This document shows, piece after piece, positions 33,348 through 42,201 of a stretch of DNA of 64,000 bases (its first letter is position 1; the number at the start of each line of letters is the position of its first letter). A program made the translations under genes and the position numbers. Origin of the DNA: Rhodobacteraceae bacterium Alg231-04 (GTDB taxonomy: Bacteria; Pseudomonadota; Alphaproteobacteria; Rhodobacterales; Rhodobacteraceae); assembly GCA_900143635.1 (NCBI GenBank), contig FREY01000007.1, positions 152,627-216,626 of the forward strand, in the 5' to 3' direction. Below the pieces are notes generated by a model, which saw only the letters and a program-made list of their open reading frames with translations, was not told where the DNA came from and searched no databases.

Positions 33348-34105
33348 GCCGGTGTCCTTTCGTCAAATGCCCAGACGCGGGCGGGGCCTGCCAGCAGGCG
33401 GCTGGCCAGCGCTTCGGTGAAGTCCCAGATGTCGGCGTCATGAACCAGATGATGGGTGAGAATACCATAGGGTTCGTCGTTGTCGGCGCCGCCAATGCGG
33501 CGCGCGGTGATCTGGCGGGTGACCTGATCCACCAGCTGTTGGGCGGGCACCAAGGATCGGGTGGTTTTCCAGGCAATCGGATCAAGGTGGGTGTTGATCT
33601 GGGCCAGACCAGGAGCGGCCTCAGCCATTGTGCGTGGCTTGAAGGTTGACAGCGCCAAGTAGCCAAGCTGGGCGAGCCCCTGCACGGTCTCATCCCCGAT
33701 CCGGTTCCACGGTGGCACGAACATCGGCTTGGCGGCATCGCCAAACAGGGTCCGTATCTGGGCAAGGCCAGCTGCCGCATCGGCGCGTGTTTCGCTGGCT
33801 GGCCGATGAGCGCCAAACTCGGCCTTCTTTTCACCAACCGGCGCAGCGTTGCGATGGGCCCAGCCATGGACCACCGGGATCAGACTGGGCTGTTGCGCGC
33901 AATAAGCGGCCAGATCGGCGGTTGCCTCTGCCGGGATAACCGCCAGATGCACCGGCAAGCCGAGCGTTTCGGCCAGCGCGTTCAGGCGGGAGAGTTCAGG
34001 CGTTGGGCGCACCGCGTCATCGTCGCGCCACCAGATCGGCAGCGACAGGCCCATGTCCTGCCAAAGCGCCAGCTCGGCGTCGAGTTCTGTCCAGTCGGGG
34101 GTCAT
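33344..34105 (-). CDS. Polysaccharide deacetylase-like (CE4 fold) protein
   Basis: A 253-residue protein with a NodB-like fold: 'PIWWRDDDAVRPTPELSRL' holds the first Asp pair, 'VHGWAHRNAAPVG' the His that binds metal in CE4 enzymes, 'FVPPWNRIGDETVQGLAQLG' a later active-site loop, and 'GILTHHLVHDADIWDFTEAL' the final His. Enzymes of this type remove N-acetyl groups from sugars. It overlaps both neighbours by 4 bases. Confidence 0.8.
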   Translation of the reverse strand: MTPDWTELDAELALWQDMGLSLPIWWRDDDAVRPTPELSRLNALAETLGLPVHLAVIPAEATADLAAYCAQQPSLIPVVHGWAHRNAAPVGEKKAEFGAHRPASETRADAAAGLAQIRTLFGDAAKPMFVPPWNRIGDETVQGLAQLGYLALSTFKPRTMAEAAPGLAQINTHLDPIAWKTTRSLVPAQQLVDQVTRQITARRIGGADNDEPYGILTHHLVHDADIWDFTEALASRLLAGPARVWAFDERTPA

Positions 34106-35238
34106 CGGCGTGCCTCGGCCAGCTCGCAGGCGATCCGCACCGTTTCTATGGCCCCGTCAAAGCGAAACCCTCCGGTGTCCCGGCGCGGTGCTGCCACGGC
34201 CTGCTTGACCGCAGCGCAGAGGCTTTCAGGGGTGACATGTGCGCTGCGCAGCACTTCCATGCCGTCCAAAGGTGCCAGCGCATCGGCGCGCAGCCCCTGC
34301 TCAACCTCTTTGCCGGCATCAAAGGGCACCAGAACCGCAGGCGTGCCTGCCTGCAAAAGATCCAGCGCGGTGTTGTAGCCGCACATGCTGACAGAGGCCG
34401 CCGCATGGCTGAGCATCTGGCGGAAATCCGGTCGGGCGGGTTCGAGTATAGCAGGCGATCCGCGTTTGGAAAATTCCGCGATCCGGGCCTGTGCATCAGC
34501 GCCGCCCACCAACAGGCGCCATCGCAGGTCGGGTGTCAGACGGGCCGCTTCCAGGGCGGCTTCATACAGCGGCGTGCCGACACTGCCGCCGCCTGCACTG
34601 ACCAGGACCTCTCCGCTGCCAGCCTGATCGGGGTGCGGTCCGGCCTCTGGGGGCGAGACATAGCCGGTGTAGTGCAGTTTTTCAGCCAGCGCGTCAGATA
34701 CCGGCCAGCTGGCTTCGAGACGGGTGGCAGCTGGGTCGGAATGCACCAGAACAGCATCATAGAACTCGGCGATCACCGCATCCGTTTCACCCGCGCGTTT
34801 GGGTTTCGAGGGCGGCGCAAGAATGTCGCGGATCGAGCTGAGCACCATGGGCCGACGGGGCAGAGCATGGGCCGCACTGAGCAGCGCCAGAAACTCTGCC
34901 TTCAGCTTGCGACGTCCAAAGGGGTACAGTTCGGTGATGAGGATATCGGGCTGCATGTCAGTCAGAGCGGCGCAGAATGCGTCCTGACGATGGGCCAGAT
35001 AGGTGTCATCCGCCGTTGTGTCGTCAGCGGTTAGCAGGCAGGAGAAATTAACGCCATCCGAGCGCAGCGGCGGGATCTGCACCATCGGGATGCCACTGGT
35101 ATTCAGCTGCGGCGCAGGGAACCCGCCCGAGGCGACCTGCACCTGATGTCCGGCGGCCACAAAGGCACGGGCCAGCGTCAGGGCGCGCGACAGATGGCCG
35201 GTTCCCAGAAGATGGGTAACTGCGATCAGAACTTTCAT
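34102..35238 (-). CDS. MurG-like (GT28-type) glycosyltransferase
   Basis: A 378-residue GT-B protein. 'ALTHLLGTGHLSRAL'-like start ('VTHLLGTGHLSRALTLARAF') and the C-terminal sugar-nucleotide site 'VSAGGGSVGTPLYEAALEAA' and 'VSMCGYNTALDLLQAGTPAV' follow the GT28/MurG plan. The donor sugar is unknown. It resembles the protein at 38145-39374. It overlaps its neighbours by 4 bases on each side. Confidence 0.85.
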   Translation of the reverse strand: MKVLIAVTHLLGTGHLSRALTLARAFVAAGHQVQVASGGFPAPQLNTSGIPMVQIPPLRSDGVNFSCLLTADDTTADDTYLAHRQDAFCAALTDMQPDILITELYPFGRRKLKAEFLALLSAAHALPRRPMVLSSIRDILAPPSKPKRAGETDAVIAEFYDAVLVHSDPAATRLEASWPVSDALAEKLHYTGYVSPPEAGPHPDQAGSGEVLVSAGGGSVGTPLYEAALEAARLTPDLRWRLLVGGADAQARIAEFSKRGSPAILEPARPDFRQMLSHAAASVSMCGYNTALDLLQAGTPAVLVPFDAGKEVEQGLRADALAPLDGMEVLRSAHVTPESLCAAVKQAVAAPRRDTGGFRFDGAIETVRIACELAEARR

Positions 35239-35825
35239 GCGTCGTCGCCGCGTTTTGCCAGTCGCACCGGATCGGCCAGCGGGGTCAGATTGCGGCCATC
35301 GATTTCGACGATGAACATACGGTTTCGTTTGATTTTGAACGGGGCTGGGCCGTCAAAATCCCAGCCATAGGCCTTGGCGAGGATCATCCGCATGATGCCG
35401 ATATGGCAGACCGCGACACTGTCTTGGGACAAGCTGAACACCCATGGTTCGATCCGGGCCCAGACCTCGGCCGGGCTTTCGCCGTTGGGCGGACGATAGT
35501 CCCAGCCCCAATGTTCGATATCGCGAAAGCCACTTGTCGGATCGGCCTGTAGATCCAGCCCGCGTTTGCCCTCCCAGTCGCCCCAGAACATCTCGGTCAG
35601 CGCGGGCGCGCATTGCGGTTGGCGGTCGCTTACCAGCCGCGCTGTCTCGGCGGCGCGCTCCAGCGGGCTGGACCAGAGATCGGCCCCATCCCAGGGTGCT
35701 GGCAGGCACTGGGCAGCCAGTTCGGCGCGGGCCGCGTCGTCCAGCGGGATGTCACTGCGGCCTTGGATCTGGCCGGCGCGGTTCCAGGCGGTGTGGCCAT
35801 GGCGCAAAAGGGCAAGGCGGATCAT
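35235..35825 (-). CDS. Histidine phosphatase family protein
   Basis: A 196-residue protein with the RHG motif 'LLRHGHTAWNRAGQIQGRSD', 'WSSPLERAAETARLVS', the acid 'MFWGDWEGKRGLDLQ', and the second His in 'VAVCHIGIMRMILAKAYGWD'. It resembles alpha-ribazole phosphatase/phosphoglycerate mutase-type enzymes, but the glycosyltransferase context suggests a sugar-phosphate or lipid-phosphate substrate. The ATG at 35825 overlaps the stop of the glycosyltransferase before it. Confidence 0.88.
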   Translation of the reverse strand: MIRLALLRHGHTAWNRAGQIQGRSDIPLDDAARAELAAQCLPAPWDGADLWSSPLERAAETARLVSDRQPQCAPALTEMFWGDWEGKRGLDLQADPTSGFRDIEHWGWDYRPPNGESPAEVWARIEPWVFSLSQDSVAVCHIGIMRMILAKAYGWDFDGPAPFKIKRNRMFIVEIDGRNLTPLADPVRLAKRGDDA

Positions 35826-36910
35826 GCGGGTCCTTTCATCAGTGGGCGAACGGCGCTCCAGAAACGGGCGGTGGCGGCGGGTGCCAGGTGATTGCGTGCA
35901 ATCATCTCCCGCGCGGCACCGCCGGTTCTGTGACGCAAAACCGGGTCCGCCAGCAGGCGGTCTATCTCGGCCGCCAATGCCTGCGGGCCCGCTTCGGGTG
36001 TGGGGCGGTTGGCGGGCAGCAGAACATCCCGCACGCCGGGCCGGTCCTGGGCCACAACCGGCAGGCCGTGGGCCTGCGCCTCGAGGTAGACCATGCCAAA
36101 GGCTTCGTTCACACCGGGCCACAGGAACAGGGCCGCGTGCTGGTAGGCCTGCGCCAGTTCAGCGCGGCTGAGTTCGCCGAGGAACCGCACGCGATCTGCA
36201 AAAGGGGCCATCATCTCCTCAACCTTTTGCCGGGCCGGGCCGTCGCCGGCAATGTCCAGCCGCCAGTCGCCGGTCAATTGTGCCAGCGTCCGGGCGATGA
36301 TCTCGAAAGAGGCCAGCTTGTCGCCCTCGCGCATCATGCCGGCGGTCAGAATGGGGCCATCCAACGCGGAGGCGGAGGGCAGGGTCGTGGCGGGCAAAAA
36401 GGGCGGCAGGTGGAGCAGAGCCTGATCACCGCAGCGGTCGCGCGCCAACGTCTCGTGGTCATAGGTGGTGAGATAGAAAATGGCATCCGCCGCGTCCGCC
36501 GCGGCATGGGCGGCATGGGCAAAGGCGGCCCAAGGTCCGTTCAGTCGGCTCTTGGCGCGGGTAGATTCGATCTGGATGTAGGGAATGCCACGGGCTTTGG
36601 CCACGGCGGGGCCAACCAAGTCCGGCGCTTTATAGTAATTGTGGTAGGTGACCCAAAGGGCGCAGTCGGGCATGTCGTGCAGCAGCCGGGCGATCTCGGC
36701 CTCTGCTGCGGTGGTGAGCTGCGCTTGGATGGCGGTATCGCCGGATCGGTCGCGGGTCTGCAGCTCCGACACCAGAGATACCACGGCGCCGTCTGCGGCA
36801 ATGATCCGCATCAGATTGCGCGCCATTTCGCGGTCGCCCGATGGCACCGGGTGATGTGGTGGTTTCATCGGCGCGTAGAAGGCCACGCGCGGCCCCGCGC
36901 CCGTTGTCAT
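35822..36910 (-). CDS. Glycosyltransferase family 4 protein
   Basis: A 362-residue GT-B enzyme. The N-terminal 'VAFYAPMKPPHHPVPSGDRE' has the acceptor loop; the C-terminal 'DGPILTAGMMREGDKLASFE' and 'LFLWPGVNEAFGMVYLEAQA' hold the EX7E-type motif of GT4. It overlaps its neighbours by 4 bases each (35822-35825, 36907-36910). Confidence 0.88.
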   Translation of the reverse strand: MTTGAGPRVAFYAPMKPPHHPVPSGDREMARNLMRIIAADGAVVSLVSELQTRDRSGDTAIQAQLTTAAEAEIARLLHDMPDCALWVTYHNYYKAPDLVGPAVAKARGIPYIQIESTRAKSRLNGPWAAFAHAAHAAADAADAIFYLTTYDHETLARDRCGDQALLHLPPFLPATTLPSASALDGPILTAGMMREGDKLASFEIIARTLAQLTGDWRLDIAGDGPARQKVEEMMAPFADRVRFLGELSRAELAQAYQHAALFLWPGVNEAFGMVYLEAQAHGLPVVAQDRPGVRDVLLPANRPTPEAGPQALAAEIDRLLADPVLRHRTGGAAREMIARNHLAPAATARFWSAVRPLMKGPA

Positions 36911-38148
36911 TGGCCGAGCATGGCCTGCAGCCGCGCCGAAAGCTGCGCAATACCGGGGTCCATGCCAAAGTCACGGCGCAGACGGGCGAGGGCGGCCTCG
37001 GCCATCAGGGCGGTGTGGTCAGGTGTCTGGGCGATGCGCAGGATCGCTGCGGCCAGAGCGTCGGGCGCGTCATCAGACAGCACGCCATGGGTACCGCTAT
37101 CGATGAATTCCGGGATCGCAGAGACTGGTGTCGACAGGATCGGCAGCAATTGCGATGCGGCCTCCATCAGCACATTGGGCAGCCCATCGCGGTCACCGTC
37201 GTTGGCGACGCGGCTGGGCAGAACAAACAGATCGGCGGCGCGCATAGCCGCGATCACTTCGGGCTGGTCACAGGCCCCGCGCCATGTGATGCGATCAGAA
37301 ATACCGGCATCCTCGGCCATGCCCTGCATCAGATCAGCCAGTCCGCCACCACCAATATGGGTCCAGTGCCAGTCCAGATCGGCGGGCAATAGCGACAATG
37401 CCGCAATCAGCCGGTCAAAGCCCTTCTTTTCCACCAGACGACCGACCGACATCATATGCAGCGGATCAGATGCGCTGCGCCAGTTGCGTGCCGGCGGGGC
37501 GGGGAAGCGCGACAGGTCCAGCCCGTGATAGATCAGGTCCACGCGTGAGCGCGTGTCGGCAAGATCCTGAAGATGTTTGGCGCCAAAGCCGGTGCAGGTG
37601 GCCCCAAAATCCGCCCCAAAGGTCGCGGCCGACAGTTTTTCACGCAGCTCCCATTCCGGCGAAGTCCAGATGTCTTTGGCATGGGCTGAAAAGCTCCACG
37701 GCAGGCCGCGCATGATGGCGGCATAGCGCGCCACGGATGACGGTGTGTGCAGGAAATGCGCATAGAGGCCCAGCACCTCATCGGGCATTTCAGCGGCCAG
37801 TACACAGGCCTGTCCAAAGCGGCGGATGCGGTTGTGGGTCGGATCGCGGCGCAGATCTTCACGCCAGACGCGGTAGGCCTCGGCGTAACCCGGCAGCCCC
37901 TGTGCTGCCGCACGCCCCGCCCAGACACGGGCCGGTTCCTCGTAGAGGTATTCTGGCAGATAGAAGACTTTGGCCTGCAGTTTTTCGTGCAGCGGGTGGC
38001 GTTTCACATCCGTGGGGTGACGCAGCGACCAGATCTCAAAGTCATGACCGGCGGCTTCCAGTGCCACCAGTTCCTGGGCGATGAAGGTCTCGGACAGGCG
38101 CGGCCAGCCTTTGACCAGCACCGCCAGCGGTGGGCGGTCCATGGTCAT
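36907..38148 (-). CDS. Glycosyltransferase family 4 (colanic-acid type) protein
   Basis: A 413-residue GT4 enzyme. 'VLVKGWPRLSETFIAQELVA' with 'PRLSETFI' is typical of WcaL-like exopolysaccharide transferases; 'MMSVGRLVEKKGFDRLIAAL' and 'VLPSRVANDGDRDGLPNVLM' form the donor site. It lies second in the operon and overlaps neighbours by 4 bases on each side. Confidence 0.9.
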   Translation of the reverse strand: MTMDRPPLAVLVKGWPRLSETFIAQELVALEAAGHDFEIWSLRHPTDVKRHPLHEKLQAKVFYLPEYLYEEPARVWAGRAAAQGLPGYAEAYRVWREDLRRDPTHNRIRRFGQACVLAAEMPDEVLGLYAHFLHTPSSVARYAAIMRGLPWSFSAHAKDIWTSPEWELREKLSAATFGADFGATCTGFGAKHLQDLADTRSRVDLIYHGLDLSRFPAPPARNWRSASDPLHMMSVGRLVEKKGFDRLIAALSLLPADLDWHWTHIGGGGLADLMQGMAEDAGISDRITWRGACDQPEVIAAMRAADLFVLPSRVANDGDRDGLPNVLMEAASQLLPILSTPVSAIPEFIDSGTHGVLSDDAPDALAAAILRIAQTPDHTALMAEAALARLRRDFGMDPGIAQLSARLQAMLGQ

Positions 38149-39374
38149 TCGCTGGCCTTGCGCGCGGGGCGGCCCAGCAAGGCGTCGACCCGGCGGGTCA
38201 CATAATCCAGCCCGTCCAGCAACCCGTCGCTGATCGCGGCAGAGGGCGGCTTCTGGGTCTTCAGTGCGCGGATCGCCTTGATCATCGCGTCTGTTGTCAG
38301 CCCGTCACGCTGTTCATCCAGCATCGCGGTGAGCCCCAGTTCTTCGGCGCGGCTGGCGCGCAGCCACTGTTCCAGCCGGGGCGTGGTGCGCGGCACGATG
38401 ACGGCCGGTTTGTCAAAGGACAGCACTTCGCAGAATGTGTTGTAACCGCCCATGCAGACAACGCCCTGCGCGCCGGCAAACAGGGTTTCGATGCGCGATT
38501 CAAAACCAACAGCGGTGACACGCCCTTCCAGTTTATCGACGCGGGCCTCAAAATCCTCGCGGGTCTCACCGGACAGGAAGGGGCCATAAACCAGGACTGC
38601 GCGGGGTTCGAGGCTCTGGTCCTGCTCATAGGCCGACAGCACAAGGTCGACCATCGCCGCGCCGTCGCCGCCACCACCGGGTGTGATCAGCACATAGGGC
38701 TGTTCGGGCGGCTCACCCACTTCGCCAAGGTCGCGGCGCAGATAGCCGGTCCAGTGCATCCGGTCCTGCGCATTCTGGCTGAGCGGCAGCCCGGCGGCCG
38801 GGTCATAGACCGAGCGGGTGCCATAGACCCAGATTTCGTCGTAGAATTCTTCGGTGGCCTCAACCGCCCCTTTGCGGGCCCATTCGGCGGCCAGTACTTC
38901 GGGTTCGTCCAGAACATCGCGCAGGCCCAGCACCAGTTTGGTACGACCGTTGGATTTCAGCAGCTCCAGCGTCGCCATCAGCTCACCGCGGAACCCGTTG
39001 GGTTCTTTGTCGACGATCAGAATGTCGGGATCATATTGTTCGGCGGTGGTGCGGATCAGACCGGTGCGCAGATCCGTTGTTTCGTCAATCGTCATGCCCA
39101 TGGTGCGCGAAGCATAAGAGCCATCGGATTTCTTGATGACCCCGGGCAGGCGCACATGGTCCACGCGCGACGGGAAGGCAAAGCGCCCCGCCACCGGAGA
39201 GCCGGTCAGGATCAACGCCGAGGCGGACGGGTCGGCAGCGGTGATCGCCGCAGCCAACGCGCGCGACCGGCGCAGATGGCCGAGCCCGAACGTATCGTGG
39301 CTATAAAGCATAACCCGCGGTGCACGGTCTTGCGGCCGTTCTGACGTGGGGCTGATGGTGGCGCTGGCAGTCAT
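38145..39374 (-). CDS. MurG-like (GT28-type) glycosyltransferase, first gene of glycan operon
   Basis: A 409-residue GT-B protein. 'VMLYSHDTFGLGHLRRSRAL' resembles the N-terminus of MurG/monogalactosyldiacylglycerol synthases; 'YVLITPGGGGDGAAMVDLVL' and 'VCMGGYNTFCEVLSFDKPAV' form the donor site. The start ATG 39374 ('MTASATISPTSERPQDRAPR') is preferred over an upstream in-frame codon at 39431. It heads seven genes joined by 4-bp overlaps. I infer that it is the first sugar transferase of a glycolipid or polysaccharide pathway. Confidence 0.86.
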   Translation of the reverse strand: MTASATISPTSERPQDRAPRVMLYSHDTFGLGHLRRSRALAAAITAADPSASALILTGSPVAGRFAFPSRVDHVRLPGVIKKSDGSYASRTMGMTIDETTDLRTGLIRTTAEQYDPDILIVDKEPNGFRGELMATLELLKSNGRTKLVLGLRDVLDEPEVLAAEWARKGAVEATEEFYDEIWVYGTRSVYDPAAGLPLSQNAQDRMHWTGYLRRDLGEVGEPPEQPYVLITPGGGGDGAAMVDLVLSAYEQDQSLEPRAVLVYGPFLSGETREDFEARVDKLEGRVTAVGFESRIETLFAGAQGVVCMGGYNTFCEVLSFDKPAVIVPRTTPRLEQWLRASRAEELGLTAMLDEQRDGLTTDAMIKAIRALKTQKPPSAAISDGLLDGLDYVTRRVDALLGRPARKASE

Positions 39375-39729
39375 TGAAAAGCCTGAACTTAACGGCGGAA
39401 TGTACGAAAGGGAGGATTTCCCCAAACCCACCCGATGTGCAAGGAATTATTCCCTGTAGCATAGGCCGTTGCGGCTCCCCTTTTCTAAGGGCGGATAGCG
39501 CGAAGCGTGGAACCGGGCAAGCCGGAACCGGATCTTGACCCTTGGGCAATCAGCATGTGGTCGCTTTGGTCGCACCTTCAACGGCCATTGTGTCACAAAT
39601 GCATCACGTTCCGCGGAGGCGGCAGCTTCGTGCGGGGCCAAATGGCTTTGTCCGCGGCCGTGGGTTTGCGCCCCGTCCGAGGCTCCGCTAGGTTCGGTCA
39701 GAATTCGCGATCAACAGGACAACATCTCC
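39375..39729. other. 355-bp divergent promoter region, no gene seen
   Basis: This gap lies between the glycan operon (minus) and the mechanosensitive channel gene (plus). I see no coding frame with a ribosome-binding site, no clear operator palindrome and no riboswitch-like fold. It must hold promoters for both directions. Confidence 0.6.
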
Positions 39730-42042
39730 ATGTTTCACAGCATATTGCGCAGCTTCCTGGCCCTGACTGCGGCCCTGATGTTCAGCCTTCCCGCCGCCGC
39801 GCAGGAGGGTACCGCCCTGTCGCAGGCGATTGAACAGGCGGCTGAGAGCGGCGTAAACGTTGTGGTGGTCGACAGCAGCGGCCAGCTGCTGGGCGCGCCC
39901 GAGGCGCGCGACGAAGTGCCGGACGAAGACCCGATGGCCGGGGCCTCGATGCTGATGCGCGGCCAGACCAAGGTTGCCGATTTCCGCTCGGAACTGAACA
40001 GTCGTCTGTCTGCCCTGCCTTATTCCATCTTCGAAGTGGAGCACGTCCTGCGATCCACCAGCCCGGATGGGCGGATCATGACATATGTCGAACATTTGAT
40101 AGCCAGTATCGTGTTCCTGATGGTGGGTCGCTGGCTGTCGATCGAGATTTACGGCAAGCGGATCGCCAAGCGGCTGGTTGTGACGCGGGTAAAGGAGCAG
40201 CCCGACGGCTACAGGGACAAGATGCCCTTTCTGGTCTTCCGTTTCTTCATGGGCGTTGGCGGTACCATCTTCGGGATGGTCTTTGCCGCGATACTGGGGT
40301 TGCTGGTGTTTGGTCCGGCCGAGGATGTCTCGGTCCAGCTAACGATTGCGGGAATCTATTCGGCCTATTTTGCATCGCGCACCGTTTCTGATCTGTGGCG
40401 GATGGTGCTGTCGCCCTTCCTGAGCCAGTACCGCATTCCACGTTTCGCGGACCGCGATGCCAAGCGGCTTTATTACTGGGCCTCGGCGCTGGCGACCTAT
40501 GATATCGTGGCCGTCACCTTTGCGACCTGGGTCGGGGACTTCGGGCTCAACTACAACGTCTATGCCTTGGTTTATGGGCTGACAGCGCTGGTGGCACTTG
40601 CCGGTAATATCCTGATGATCCTGTTCAATGCGCGCGCCATCACTGCAGCAATACGCGGCGGGCGACCGTTGAGGGAATGTGCGATTCTGGTGCGGGCCCT
40701 CAGCCTGGCCTGGGCGCCGGTTCTGATTTTCTATATGGCCTTCGGCTGGTTGAAGCTCAGCTTTGATCTGGTGCTGGAGCGCGACATGTCTATCCCGCTG
40801 ATGGCTGGCAGCTACATGGTGCTGACTTCCATTCTGGTGGTCTATGGTGTCATCAATTATGTGATCGAACGCTATTTCGACCGGTCCCGCCAGATCCAGA
40901 AAATGAATGAGGAAACGGTCGAGGCGGCACAGCAGGACGAGGCCCTGGCGCAGGAGCTGATGGCGCAGGCCGCTGCACGTCGGCATCCGATTGCAACATA
41001 CGAGGATCTGGCGCGTCGGGTCGCTGGTATTCTGGCCTTTGTGGTCGGGGCCTATGCGCTGGTCGTGGTCTGGAACCCCGAAGCGGCCTGGCTGCGCACA
41101 ACGGCGGCTGAACGCGTCATTGATGTCACGGTCATCTTGTTCATCGGCTTTGTCATCTACCATTTCTTCCGGATCTGGATCGACAGCAAGATCGATGAGG
41201 AAACCGGCGGCGTTCAGGAGCCCGCACCGGGCGACGAAGGTGGCGGAACCGGGGCCTCGCGTCTGGCGACGCTGCTGCCGCTGTTTCGCGGCGGGATTTT
41301 GGCCGTGGTGGTGGTGTCTATCGTCCTGATCGTACTGATGGAGCTGGGGGTGAATGTCAGCCCGCTGTTCGCCGGTGCCGGTGTTGTCGGTCTGGCTGTT
41401 GGCTTTGGGTCGCAGACATTGGTGCGCGATATCTTCTCCGGGGCGTTCTATCTGATGGATGATGCCTTTCGCAAAGGCGAATATATCGACATCGGCGATG
41501 TGAAAGGCACGGTCGAAAAGATCTCGATCCGGTCTTTCCAGCTGCGCCATCATCTGGGCGCGTTGCACACCATCCCATTCGGTGAAATCAAAGTTCTCAG
41601 CAACTATTCCCGTGACTGGGTGATGATGAAACTGCCTCTGCGCGTGACCTATGACACCGACGTCGACAAGGTGCGTAAATTGATCAAGAAGCTGGGCCAG
41701 CAGATGCTGACCGACCCGGAAATCGGCGAAAACTTCATCCAGCCGCTGAAGTCGCAGGGCGTGATCGAGATGCAGGATTCGGCGATGATCATCCGGGTCA
41801 AATTCATGACTAAACCCGGTGACCAATGGACCATCCGCAAAAAGGTGTTTCAGGAGATCCGCGATCTGTTCGATCGTGAAGGCATTCGGTTTGCCCACCG
41901 CGAAGTCACCGTCCGACTGGCTGAAGATCAGGCCGATGGCATGACACCGAAACAGAGAGACGCCGCTGTCGGCGCTGTGCAGGCCGCCATCGATGACGAC
42001 CTGCTGGACGTTCCCGGAGGGCCGTCCGGCGACGACCGTTAA
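39730..42042 (+). CDS. Mechanosensitive ion channel (MscS family), large multi-TM type
   Basis: A 770-residue membrane protein with an N-terminal signal (MFHSILRSFLALTAALMFSL, cleavage after AAA-Q near residue 25), several extra transmembrane segments (about residues 120-460) and a C-terminal MscS core. 'LFAGAGVVGLAVGFGSQTLV' (about residues 545-565) is the pore helix, then 'RDIFSGAFYLMDDAFRKGEY' and the beta domain 'DIGDVKGTVEKISIRSFQLR'. It should open under membrane tension to release solutes during osmotic downshock. Start ATG 39730 has AGGA upstream. Confidence 0.92.
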   Translation: MFHSILRSFLALTAALMFSLPAAAQEGTALSQAIEQAAESGVNVVVVDSSGQLLGAPEARDEVPDEDPMAGASMLMRGQTKVADFRSELNSRLSALPYSIFEVEHVLRSTSPDGRIMTYVEHLIASIVFLMVGRWLSIEIYGKRIAKRLVVTRVKEQPDGYRDKMPFLVFRFFMGVGGTIFGMVFAAILGLLVFGPAEDVSVQLTIAGIYSAYFASRTVSDLWRMVLSPFLSQYRIPRFADRDAKRLYYWASALATYDIVAVTFATWVGDFGLNYNVYALVYGLTALVALAGNILMILFNARAITAAIRGGRPLRECAILVRALSLAWAPVLIFYMAFGWLKLSFDLVLERDMSIPLMAGSYMVLTSILVVYGVINYVIERYFDRSRQIQKMNEETVEAAQQDEALAQELMAQAAARRHPIATYEDLARRVAGILAFVVGAYALVVVWNPEAAWLRTTAAERVIDVTVILFIGFVIYHFFRIWIDSKIDEETGGVQEPAPGDEGGGTGASRLATLLPLFRGGILAVVVVSIVLIVLMELGVNVSPLFAGAGVVGLAVGFGSQTLVRDIFSGAFYLMDDAFRKGEYIDIGDVKGTVEKISIRSFQLRHHLGALHTIPFGEIKVLSNYSRDWVMMKLPLRVTYDTDVDKVRKLIKKLGQQMLTDPEIGENFIQPLKSQGVIEMQDSAMIIRVKFMTKPGDQWTIRKKVFQEIRDLFDREGIRFAHREVTVRLAEDQADGMTPKQRDAAVGAVQAAIDDDLLDVPGGPSGDDR

Positions 42043-42062
42043 GCTGGTCAAAATGAATCGTA

Positions 42063-42097
42063 CAAAGCGCGCGGAGATCAGATTTCTGCGCGCTTTG
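42063..42097. terminator. Terminator after the MscS-type gene
   Basis: CAAAGCGCGC / GCGCGCTTTG, a perfect 10-bp stem with a 15-base loop, 20 bases after the stop and 104 bases after the convergent ABC gene. The A/T pairs at the outer ends give U-tract-like flanks in both directions. Confidence 0.75.
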
Positions 42098-42201
42098 ATT
42101 GTTGTCAGTTAGCGAATTTGGTGCTGCCCGCGATCGTGCCCGACCCAAGAGTTTGGTGCAAGGTGGTCTGCCTGCATCGACAGACTCATAGCTGCGCCTT
42201 C

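Noticed and set aside
40339..42051. A 570-codon minus-strand frame opposite the MscS-type channel
   Set aside because: His/Gln-rich shadow translation without family; the plus-strand channel has signal peptide and MscS core.
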